A stretch of DNA of 5,840 nt, taken from NCBI GenBank assembly GCA_024742655.1, contig JANSYB010000175.1, positions 1 to 5,840 of the forward strand, in the 5' to 3' direction. How positions within the stretch are numbered: the stretch's first letter is position 1; each line of letters begins with the position of its first letter. A program made the translations under genes and the position numbers. The stretch comes from Paracoccaceae bacterium. Its GTDB lineage: Bacteria > Pseudomonadota > Alphaproteobacteria > Rhodobacterales > Rhodobacteraceae. Positions 1 through 5,156 of the stretch are shown one piece after another. Below the pieces are notes generated by a model. The model was given only the letters and a program-made list of their open reading frames with translations, had not been told where the DNA came from and did no database searches.

Positions 1-635
1 GACCATTGTCCTTCGGCTCCGGGTGGAAAGGATGCCGCGCCATGCGCGACGGCGAAGTCTACGAGTTCGGTCATGGTGAACCCGCGCCTCAACGCATCGG
101 GATCGGCAATGTCGCCTTCCATGATCCCGGGTGACCCATCCGGCGCATTGTCCGTATAGCTGAAGACGCCGGCCGTGTGGTTGGCAAGCTGTTGTAGCGT
201 TATGACATCGCCGTTCGGCAAAGCGTCAGCGATCTCTGGCAGGTGAACAGCAAGGCGATCGTCAAGTGACAGGGCGCCCTCGTCCTGAAGCTGCAAAATG
301 ACGGCTGCTGTCATCATTTTGGTGTTGCTGCCGATCTGGAACGCCATCTCGCATGACATCGGGCGACCAGTTTCGGGGTCTGCCGTGCCAGCGGCACGCG
401 CATAGGTCCATTCCGGCGCTTTCAGCGACAAAACGGCACCGGGCGCTGCGCCAAATGCAGCACTGAGAGGCCCTTCCAGATCGACAGCTGCTGTCAGGAC
501 CCCGTCAAGCGCTTCAGCGACGCGCACAGGAACGTCTGCATCTGTCGGGCAAGTCGTGATGTCGACCGCTCGCGCCGAGGTCCCGAACATCACCAACGGC
601 AGCAGGACGGCGCGCGCAAGGGGAAAACGGCTCAT
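1..635 (-). CDS. Exported serine hydrolase, beta-lactamase/penicillin-binding fold (partial, C-terminus cut by window edge)
   Basis: I read 211 codons from an ATG at 635 running off the left edge. Residues 1-23 form a signal peptide (Arg near the start, hydrophobic core, cleavage after Ala-Arg-Ala), so the enzyme should act in the periplasm. The hallmark is IGSNTK at residues 101-106: the S-x-x-K motif, with Ser103 as predicted nucleophile and Lys106 as general base, followed by the family-typical helix ending in QDEGALSLDD. NHTAG (152-156) and FPPG (203-206) also fit the family; the Tyr-x-Asn motif that normally follows FPPG lies just beyond the edge. Family members (Pfam beta-lactamase, PF00144) include D,D-carboxypeptidases, esterases and class C beta-lactamases; the sequence does not say which. 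Cys29 and Cys95 are both in the exported part and could form a disulfide. An AGGA ribosome site lies 7 bases before the ATG. Family call is firm; the substrate is unknown. Confidence 0.9.
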   Translation of the reverse strand, partial: MSRFPLARAVLLPLVMFGTSARAVDITTCPTDADVPVRVAEALDGVLTAAVDLEGPLSAAFGAAPGAVLSLKAPEWTYARAAGTADPETGRPMSCEMAFQIGSNTKMMTAAVILQLQDEGALSLDDRLAVHLPEIADALPNGDVITLQQLANHTAGVFSYTDNAPDGSPGIMEGDIADPDALRRGFTMTELVDFAVAHGAASFPPGAEGQW

Positions 636-694
636 GTGGAAATCCTGCAAGACTTTTGAGACCCAGGTGGAGTCAGATTGGTATTTGACAGACG

Positions 695-730
695 AGTGCT
701 TTGGCCCCGTCCGAAGAGGGGCCAAAGACT
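695..730 (-). terminator. Stem-loop after the lipoprotein gene, likely transcript 3' end
   Basis: A perfect 10-bp inverted repeat (CTTTGGCCCC at 699-708 and GGGGCCAAAG at 718-727) overlaps the lipoprotein stop codon region by a few bases. Three more pairs (695-697 with 728-730) form if G698 bulges out. Read on the minus strand, the loop can close further as a C(UUCG)G tetraloop, an exceptionally stable cap. No good U-run follows, so this is either a weak intrinsic terminator or a 3'-end stabiliser that separates the lipoprotein gene from the hydrolase. Confidence 0.6.
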
Positions 731-1029
731 TAGCAGTCTTGCGCGGGGAGCATTGTTACATCCGAATAACGTCCATTGGAGGTTGTGATGCGCGCGCAGG
801 CCCCGGTTGCTCGGTTGAACCACCACGTGGTCAGTCCTTCGCTGCGAATGGGTTCGTAGCCAAGGTTCTGGATGCCCATCTCCGCCTGTCCGGCCCGGGC
901 GCCCTCAAACGAAGACAGATCAGAAGAACTCCCAACGGCTGGTGTGCCAGAGGAACCGGTGTCCTCGACACAACCTGCCAGTGCTGCAAAAGAAGCGATA
1001 GCGATCAGAAGCTTGCCATTTTTATTCAC
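730..1029 (-). CDS. Small conserved-type lipoprotein of unknown function
   Basis: This is a 99-residue protein. Residues 1-19 are a lipoprotein signal peptide (Lys at 3 and 6, hydrophobic 7-18), with lipobox Leu17-Ala-Gly-Cys20, so Cys20 should be lipidated and the protein anchored in a membrane facing the periplasm. Residues 21-40 are a Ser/Gly-rich linker. Residues 42-99 form a compact domain with TTWWFN (67-72), TGACARI (75-81), SNGRYSDVTMLP (84-95) and a terminal Cys99 that could pair with Cys78. I recognise this pattern from small uncharacterised proteobacterial lipoproteins but know no function for it. The start is GTG at 1029, preceded by a modest GGAA site; the nearby ATG is out of frame. 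A strong hairpin follows the stop, and the serine hydrolase lies 94 bases downstream on the same strand. Confidence 0.85.
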   Translation of the reverse strand: MNKNGKLLIAIASFAALAGCVEDTGSSGTPAVGSSSDLSSFEGARAGQAEMGIQNLGYEPIRSEGLTTWWFNRATGACARITTSNGRYSDVTMLPAQDC

Positions 1030-1360
1030 GATAATTTCCAGTTTCTAGAGATGAGAACAGTAGAAATGAAACACACGTTCGAGGTCACTCATACGCGAGG
1101 GAAAATCTGCGATCTCCTCGCTGATGACGCGCACACAGAAGTGATAAACAAATACCGACAACACGCCGCGCCGACACAAAACGTTTCTGAATTTTTCAGC
1201 GCTCTGGTACGCGTCTACAGAAACGTACTACAAACACCGTCAGGGTATTTATCTGGCGATGTGCCACAAGTGAGAAGATCTGCGCGTTGCTGAGGATTAC
1301 TCGTGACTTGCTGCGGCAGCGCACCCAAACTTTGCGGGCGGGCCTATCACTTTCACCGCT
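1030..1360. other. 331-base intergenic region, no gene seen
   Basis: This stretch lies between the LysR stop and the lipoprotein start. It is visibly AT-richer than its flanks (about 45% GC at 1141-1200 by hand count), as expected for a promoter region serving the minus-strand lipoprotein gene. It contains one long inverted repeat, listed separately. I could not identify a convincing -35/-10 pair. Open frames crossing it on either strand have no recognisable protein features and are antisense or out of frame to the neighbouring genes. Confidence 0.6.
1181..1226. repeat. 9-bp inverted repeat upstream of the lipoprotein gene
   Basis: ACGTTTCTG at 1181-1189 is the exact reverse complement of CAGAAACGT at 1218-1226, separated by 28 bases. 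The left arm also overlaps a small hairpin (CTGAA 1187-1191 with TTCAG 1195-1199). It lies about 150-200 bases upstream of the lipoprotein start and about 135 bases after the LysR stop. It could be a regulator site or part of a transcript 3' structure; chance is also possible. Confidence 0.4.
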
Positions 1361-2260
1361 TCACAGGTCTGCGGGACCGCCATTACGGGCCACGCGTCTG
1401 ATCCATGACACGACCTTCGCAAGCGCCGGTTCGCGCTCGCGCGCTTCCTTGCAACACACTCTATAGGTCCGGTCCTCCAGACAATGCGTGCCCAAGCCCA
1501 GGTCGACCAGGCTACCCTCGCAGATCGCTGCCGACGCCACGAAATCCGGCAGTATGGCTGCGCCAAGCCCGGCCTTGGCGGCCTCCAGCGACAGGACGTA
1601 ATGCGTGCAACGCACCCAATCAGGGTCGTTCGGTAGCGCAACCGATGCGGCCCTCGCCAAGCTGCGCCAATCGTCTCCCAATTCAGGCAGAACGAGGTCC
1701 GTCGTGATCAAGGGAACAGTATCAATGCAGCCGCCGCTGACCAGCCCGGGCGCTGCGGCAGCGATGACCTTTTCTTCAAAGAGATCGAATGACGCGTAGC
1801 CCGCGCTTACCTGTTGCGGCGTTATGATGCAGTCTGCCGACGCTTGGGTCAGCTCCGGATCCTCGGAATACAGCCTCAGCTCGATATCCATGTTCGGGTG
1901 CAGTTCTTTGAATTCAGCGAGACGTGGCACCAGCCAGAATGGGCCAAAAGACGAACAGACGGCGACGCTTATTATGGAATGCTCAAGGCCGACTGCTTCC
2001 GCGAGGGACATGTCCAGAATGCCGAACGCCCTCGAGAGCCCTTCCGCAAGGCGCTGCCCTGTATTTGTCAACACAAGACCGCGTCCGGACCGTATAAACA
2101 GGTCTTCTCCAAGCGAGCGCCTGAGATCGGCAAGCTGATGGCTGATTGCACTCGGCGTGACGCCCAATTCCTCTGCCGCCCGTGCAATCGATCCGTGCCG
2201 CGCTGTCACCTCGAAACACTCCAGACGGCGAAAAATGCTCGGATCTCTGCGCTTGGACAT
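1361..2260 (-). CDS. LysR-family transcriptional regulator (GcvA/TrpI-like)
   Basis: This is a 299-residue DNA-binding regulator, the usual length for the family. The N-terminal winged helix-turn-helix covers about residues 8-65: HGSIARAAEELGV, then the recognition helix TPSAISHQLADL (35-46) and the wing ending LFIRSGRG (54-61). A linker helix runs to about 90, and the periplasmic-binding-protein-like effector domain spans about 95-297. The stretch SLEAAKAGLGAAILPDF (224-240) is a standard element of GcvA-type LysR proteins. The ligand and target genes are not evident, because no divergent gene faces it as LysR targets often do. I chose ATG 2260 because it opens a standard LysR N-terminus. 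The frame stays open to a TTG at 2335, but those 25 residues are unlike the family. No strong Shine-Dalgarno is visible. The protein has nine cysteines, including a Cys269-Cys270 pair, which is many for this family. Confidence 0.92.
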   Translation of the reverse strand: MSKRRDPSIFRRLECFEVTARHGSIARAAEELGVTPSAISHQLADLRRSLGEDLFIRSGRGLVLTNTGQRLAEGLSRAFGILDMSLAEAVGLEHSIISVAVCSSFGPFWLVPRLAEFKELHPNMDIELRLYSEDPELTQASADCIITPQQVSAGYASFDLFEEKVIAAAAPGLVSGGCIDTVPLITTDLVLPELGDDWRSLARAASVALPNDPDWVRCTHYVLSLEAAKAGLGAAILPDFVASAAICEGSLVDLGLGTHCLEDRTYRVCCKEAREREPALAKVVSWIRRVARNGGPADL

Positions 2261-2361
2261 GAAATTACCGCACCATTTCTTGCTGGATTGCTCAAAAGAT
2301 ATCTGACGGTACTGCCAACCCGGCGCCCAATGCAATCATACGAGACGTGCTGCAAAGCATA

Positions 2362-2379
2362 TCGGAATGTGCATTCCGA
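2362..2379. promoter_or_regulatory. Perfect 18-bp palindrome upstream of the LysR gene, candidate operator
   Basis: TCGGAATG (2362-2369) and CATTCCGA (2372-2379) are exact 8-bp inverted half-sites separated by TG. The site sits 102-119 bases upstream of the chosen LysR start. Its symmetry is not the T-N11-A layout of a classical LysR box, so it may be bound by another dimeric regulator, or LysR may use a variant site. It could act in autoregulation. Assignment is by symmetry and position only. Confidence 0.45.
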
Positions 2380-2441
2380 GGCACTCTAGTATCCGTCGCG
2401 TGCAAGGGCCCAAATTGCTGGCAAGATTGCAGCAGTCACGG

Positions 2442-2482
2442 TGGCACGAAATGATGCCGATTTGGCACGGTAACTCTGTGCC
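2442..2482. repeat. Cluster of GGCAC repeats between the tRNA and the LysR gene
   Basis: TGGCACG occurs at 2442-2448 and again at 2463-2469, exactly 21 bases apart (two helical turns). The inverted form GTGCC follows at 2478-2482, making a GGCAC/GTGCC hairpin with the second copy. Spacing on one face of the helix is what cooperative protein sites look like, but no gene is known to respond to it. Confidence 0.3.
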
Positions 2483-2516
2483 CGCATTGCCCAAGTAACG
2501 TAGCGATTTCCCCGCT

Positions 2517-2540
2517 GCTATCAGTCAGTTATGAGATAGC
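2517..2540 (-). terminator. Hairpin downstream of the tRNA gene, possible tRNA 3' end signal
   Basis: GCTATC (2517-2522) pairs with GATAGC (2535-2540), and an inner TCA/TGA pairing (2525-2527 with 2532-2534) closes a GTTA loop. It begins 14 bases past the tRNA CCA in the direction of transcription. A TTTT directly follows the CCA, but no U-run follows the hairpin, so its role as terminator is tentative. Confidence 0.3.
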
Positions 2541-2554
2541 GATCTGGAGGAAAA

Positions 2555-2644
2555 TGGCGGAGACGAAGGGATTCGAACCCTCGAGACGGTTTCCCGCCTA
2601 CTCCCTTAGCAGGGGAGCGCCTTCGACCACTCGGCCACGTCTCC
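2555..2644 (-). tRNA. tRNA-Ser (anticodon GCU)
   Basis: This is a 90-base class II tRNA on the minus strand, decoding AGC and AGU. The 7-bp acceptor stem GGAGACG (complement at 2638-2644) pairs exactly with CGTCTCC (complement at 2559-2565), followed by discriminator G and an encoded CCA (2555-2557). The D arm has GCC/GGC pairing. The anticodon stem CTCCC/GGGAG frames the loop CTGCTAA, giving anticodon GCT. A long variable arm with GGCGG and CCGTC, and a T arm with loop TTCGAAT, complete the fold. The long variable arm, anticodon and G discriminator agree on serine. Confidence 0.97.
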
Positions 2645-2653
2645 GTCGACGCG

Positions 2654-2680
2654 TTTATCGAAAGCGGGTCGGGGGGGCAA
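2654..2680 (-). promoter_or_regulatory. Likely promoter of the tRNA-Ser gene
   Basis: On the minus strand, TTGCCC (complement at 2675-2680) and GATAAA (complement at 2654-2659) lie 15 bases apart and end 9 bases before the tRNA 5' end. The spacing is somewhat short, but the GC-rich CGCGTC just after the -10 is typical of stable-RNA promoters under stringent control. A 7-C run falls between and within the elements. Confidence 0.45.
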
Positions 2681-2736
2681 GTCGGATTTTTGCCCTTCGC
2701 GACCGGATCACTATCACCGGGCCTTCGGGTCGAAAG

Positions 2737-2763
2737 ATGCCGGCAAGAACATCTTCCCGGCAT
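2737..2763. repeat. Long near-perfect hairpin between ychF and the tRNA
   Basis: ATGCCGG (2737-2743) pairs with CCGGCAT (2757-2763). After a single C/C mismatch, AAGA (2745-2748) pairs with TCTT (2752-2755) around the triloop ACA, giving 11 pairs with exact dyad symmetry about position 2750. On the minus strand a short CTTT follows, so it could be a second terminator behind ychF. It could also be a protein site. Confidence 0.45.
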
Positions 2764-2833
2764 GCAACGGCCACGCACAGCCGGTCTACGCCTCGAAGAG
2801 ACGATGCGAAACCGCGGCACAGATACGGCCGGC

Positions 2834-2874
2834 CGCGATCCCCAATCCGGGGTCGCGTGCCCCTGGCACCCCGG
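2834..2874 (-). terminator. Two overlapping hairpins directly after ychF, likely transcript 3' end
   Basis: The first hairpin pairs CCGGGGT (2847-2853) with ACCCCGG (2868-2874), starting one base beyond the ychF stop. The second pairs CGCGA plus CCCC (2834-2843, one bulged T) with GGGG plus TCGCG (2849-2857). They share bases 2847-2857, so only one can form at a time. No U-run follows either. I infer a terminator or 3'-end stabiliser for ychF. Confidence 0.5.
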
Positions 2875-2875
2875 C

Positions 2876-3973
2876 TCAGGTGTTGAACAGGAAGTGCAGG
2901 ACGTCGCCGTCCTTGACGATATAGGATTTGCCCTCGGCGCGCATCTTGCCCGCCTCCTTGGCGGGTTGTTCGCCGCCCAGCTCGACGAAATCGTCATAGG
3001 CGATGGTTTCGGCGCGGATGAAACCCTTTTCGAAATCGCCGTGGATGACCCCGGCGGCCTGAGGGGCGGGGGTGCCCTGCCGAATTGTCCAGGCGCGGGC
3101 TTCCTTGGGGCCGACAGTAAAATAGGTCTCCAGTTGCAAGAGCGCGTAGCCTGCCTTGATCAGACGGTCCAGGCCCGGCTCCGACAGGCCCATCTCTTCA
3201 AGGAACATCGCGGCCTCGTCCGCGTCCAGTTGGCTGATCTCTTCCTCGATCTGGGCCGAGATGATGACACTGGCGGCACCCTGCTCGGCGGCCATCGCCT
3301 CGACCGCCCTGGAAAAATCATTTCCGGTGGCGGCACTGCCCTCGTCCACGTTGCAGACATAGAGAATGGGCTTGGTCGTCAGCAGCTGCAGGGTCTTCCA
3401 GGCGCGGGCGTCCTCGGCGTCAACCTCGACCACGCGGGCGGGTTTGCCGTCTTCCAGCGCGGCTTGTGCGGCCGCCAGAAGCCTGTCCTGCTGCACGGCT
3501 TCCTTGTCGTTGCCCTTGAGCTTGCGCACAAGACCCGAGCGGCGTTTCTCGATCGACTCCAGATCGGCCAGCATCAGTTCGGTCTCGATCACCTCGGCAT
3601 CGGCCACCGGGTCGACACGGCCCTCCACATGGGTGACATCGCCATCCTCGAAACAACGCAACACATGGGCGATCGCATCCACCTCGCGGATATTGGCGAG
3701 AAACTGGTTGCCCAGACCCTCACCCTTGCTGGCGCCTTTCACGAGGCCCGCGATATCGACAAAGGTCATGCGGGCGGGGATGATCTGTTTGGATTGGGCG
3801 ATCGCGGCCAGCGTATCAAGCCGCGCATCAGGCACGTTGACCTCACCCACATTGGGTTCGATCGTGCAGAAGGGAAAATTGGCTGCCTGCGCCGCGGCGG
3901 TCCGCGTCAGCGCATTGAACAGCGTCGACTTGCCCACGTTGGGCAGCCCCACGATCCCCATCTTGAAGCCCAT
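2876..3973 (-). CDS. ychF: YchF, redox-regulated ribosome-associated ATPase of the Obg family
   Basis: This 365-residue protein matches the family's usual length (363 in E. coli). YchF is a cytosolic P-loop ATPase that binds ribosomes and influences stress responses. Domains in order: G domain with Walker [10 protein letters not shown] (9-17), G3 DIAGLVKGA (73-81), and NVDE (208-211) in place of NKxD, the change that gives ATP rather than GTP preference; a helical coiled-coil insert at about 128-200; and a C-terminal TGS domain from about 282 with the conserved ending [11 protein letters not shown]. Cys36 corresponds to E. coli Cys35, implicated in thioredoxin control, and His115 to the catalytic His114; E. 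coli Cys5 is Met here. I chose ATG 3973 because it gives the family N-terminus MGFK and has GAGAGG 8 bases upstream. A GTG at 3982 would overlap that site. It is transcribed divergently from trpA. Confidence 0.97.
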   Translation of the reverse strand: MGFKMGIVGLPNVGKSTLFNALTRTAAAQAANFPFCTIEPNVGEVNVPDARLDTLAAIAQSKQIIPARMTFVDIAGLVKGASKGEGLGNQFLANIREVDAIAHVLRCFEDGDVTHVEGRVDPVADAEVIETELMLADLESIEKRRSGLVRKLKGNDKEAVQQDRLLAAAQAALEDGKPARVVEVDAEDARAWKTLQLLTTKPILYVCNVDEGSAATGNDFSRAVEAMAAEQGAASVIISAQIEEEISQLDADEAAMFLEEMGLSEPGLDRLIKAGYALLQLETYFTVGPKEARAWTIRQGTPAPQAAGVIHGDFEKGFIRAETIAYDDFVELGGEQPAKEAGKMRAEGKSYIVKDGDVLHFLFNT

Positions 3974-4002
3974 CTTGCGCACCTCTCATCCTGATTTCCG
4001 GG

Positions 4003-4032
4003 CATGTAGGGCGGGCATGCGGGGAAGGTCAA
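4003..4032 (-). promoter_or_regulatory. ychF: Candidate ychF promoter
   Basis: On the minus strand a good -35, TTGACC (complement at 4027-4032), is followed after 17-18 bases by CTACAT/TACATG (complement at 4003-4009), a moderate -10. A start of transcription near 3997 would leave a leader of about 25 bases carrying the GAGAGG ribosome site. I see no equally good pair for trpA in the same gap. Confidence 0.5.
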
Positions 4033-4083
4033 GCAGGGCATTGATTTCCGCCCGTCTTTGCGCCAAACCCGGGGCGTTCAGCC

Positions 4084-4099
4084 AAGGATGACCGCATGA
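4084..4099 (+). promoter_or_regulatory. trpA: trpA ribosome binding site with overlapping three-codon mini-ORF
   Basis: AAGGA (4084-4088) lies 7 bases before the trpA ATG at 4096. An out-of-frame ATG at 4088 reads ATG ACC GCA TGA, and its stop overlaps the trpA start as ATGA. There is no run of Trp codons, so this is not a TrpL-type attenuator. It may be incidental. Confidence 0.6.
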
Positions 4100-4887
4100 C
4101 CCGTATCGACGCCAAATTCGCAGAGCTTCAGGCCGCAGGCAAGAAGGCCTTCGTGGCCTACGTGATGGCCGGTGACCCGGATTACGACACGTCCCTGGAG
4201 GTGGTGAAGGGCCTGCCGGGTGCGGGTGTGGACATCATCGAGCTGGGTTTGCCGTTTACCGATCCCATGGCCGACGGACCCACGATTCAGCTGGCCGGCC
4301 AACGTGCGCTGGAGGCGGGCATGACCCTGCAACGTACGCTCGACATGGCGGCGGAATTCCGCAAGACCGACGACAGCACGCCGATCGTCCTGATGGGCTA
4401 TTACAACCCGATCTACAATCGTGGCGTGGACAAGTTCCTGACCGATGCCAAGGCCGCCGGCATTGACGGGCTGATCGTGGTGGACCTGCCACCCGAAGAG
4501 GATGATGAACTTTGCATGCCCGCGCAAAAGGCCGGCCTGAATTTCATTCGTCTCGCCACGCCCACGACCGATGACAAGCGCCTGCCGAAGGTGCTGACCA
4601 ATACATCGGGCTTTGTCTATTACGTTTCGATCACCGGGATCACCGGTGCGGCTGCCGCCGAGGCCGCAGATGTCGGCCCCGAAGTGACACGGATCAAATC
4701 GGCCACCGACCTGCCGATTGTCGTGGGGTTCGGCATCCGCACGCCCGAGGCCAGCCGCGACATCGCAAGCGTGGCCGATGGCTGCGTGGTTGGGTCCGCC
4801 ATCGTGGCCAAGCTGGGCGAGGGCGACAGCCCCGCGCAGGTACTGAGCTTTGTCAAAGGTCTGGCCGACGGGGCGCATTCGGCCTGA
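4096..4887 (+). CDS. trpA: Tryptophan synthase alpha chain
   Basis: This 263-residue cytosolic TIM-barrel enzyme cleaves indole-3-glycerol phosphate to indole and glyceraldehyde 3-phosphate, then passes indole through a tunnel to TrpB in the alpha2-beta2 complex, the last step of tryptophan synthesis. Residues align with E. coli numbering without shift: catalytic Glu49 in [10 protein letters not shown] (48-57), Asp60 in MADGP, loop 6 region [10 protein letters not shown] (175-184), and the phosphate-binding GFG (211-213) and GSA (234-236). Length and both ends are normal, so it looks intact and active. No trpB or trpF lies beside it: ychF is divergent upstream, and the next gene downstream is an opposing metal transporter. 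It must therefore be expressed on its own, with its partner elsewhere in the genome. Confidence 0.97.
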   Translation: MTRIDAKFAELQAAGKKAFVAYVMAGDPDYDTSLEVVKGLPGAGVDIIELGLPFTDPMADGPTIQLAGQRALEAGMTLQRTLDMAAEFRKTDDSTPIVLMGYYNPIYNRGVDKFLTDAKAAGIDGLIVVDLPPEEDDELCMPAQKAGLNFIRLATPTTDDKRLPKVLTNTSGFVYYVSITGITGAAAAEAADVGPEVTRIKSATDLPIVVGFGIRTPEASRDIASVADGCVVGSAIVAKLGEGDSPAQVLSFVKGLADGAHSA

Positions 4888-5156
4888 TCCACAAGTCTCG
4901 ACCGCCGCCGGGCACGGGCAGAATAGGGCAAACCCGGCACCGTTATCGACCCGCTCTTTCCAGAGTTGGTCGTGCGGATCACGCATCGTGCATCACCGCG
5001 TGACGCGCCCGCCGTCGAAGACCGGGATGACCGACACATTGGCAAGCGCACTGCCGGCCGCGCGGTGGGACGGGCCGCAAGACCCAAGGCGGCACCTGAT
5101 TGCAAGAAGTGATCCACCGATTGTTTCACCTTCTGTACGCGTTCCCCGGGGTCAAG
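4888..5156. other. 269-base intergenic region between convergent trpA and transporter genes, no gene seen
   Basis: Open frames cross this stretch on both strands, but none has a recognisable motif or a natural start. One pairing near trpA (GCCGGG 4907-4912 with CCCGGC 4933-4938, 20-base loop) could be a weak trpA terminator. CCCCGGGG at 5144-5151 lies just past the transporter stop. No clear U-tract accompanies either. Confidence 0.5.

Noticed and set aside
685..690. TTGACA on the plus strand as a promoter -35
   Set aside because: No -10 lies at the right distance, the sequence reads straight into the hairpin, and no plus-strand gene follows.
556..1293. A 245-residue open frame on the plus strand
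   Set aside because: It runs antisense through the serine hydrolase start and the whole lipoprotein gene, shows no domain pattern, and has the odd composition of a shadow frame.
2261..2335. A 25-residue N-terminal extension of the LysR protein from a TTG
   Set aside because: The extra residues are unlike LysR N-termini, and the ATG at 2260 gives the normal family start and length.
2442..2469. TGGCACG boxes as sigma-54 promoters
   Set aside because: The -24 part matches, but the required TTGC at the -12 position is missing or offset in both copies, and no plus-strand gene follows. A similar minus-strand TGGCAC near 1261-1266 also lacks the -12 element.
2690..3994. A 434-residue open frame on the plus strand
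   Set aside because: It is antisense to the unmistakable ychF gene; long antisense frames are common in GC-rich DNA.
4078..4986. A 302-residue open frame on the minus strand
   Set aside because: It is antisense to trpA across most of its length and has no recognisable motif in the part beyond trpA.
4888..5156. A small gene or gene remnant after trpA
   Set aside because: Short frames such as one from a GTG near 5129 have a possible ribosome site, but the translation is low-complexity and matches nothing I recognise, then runs antisense into trpA.
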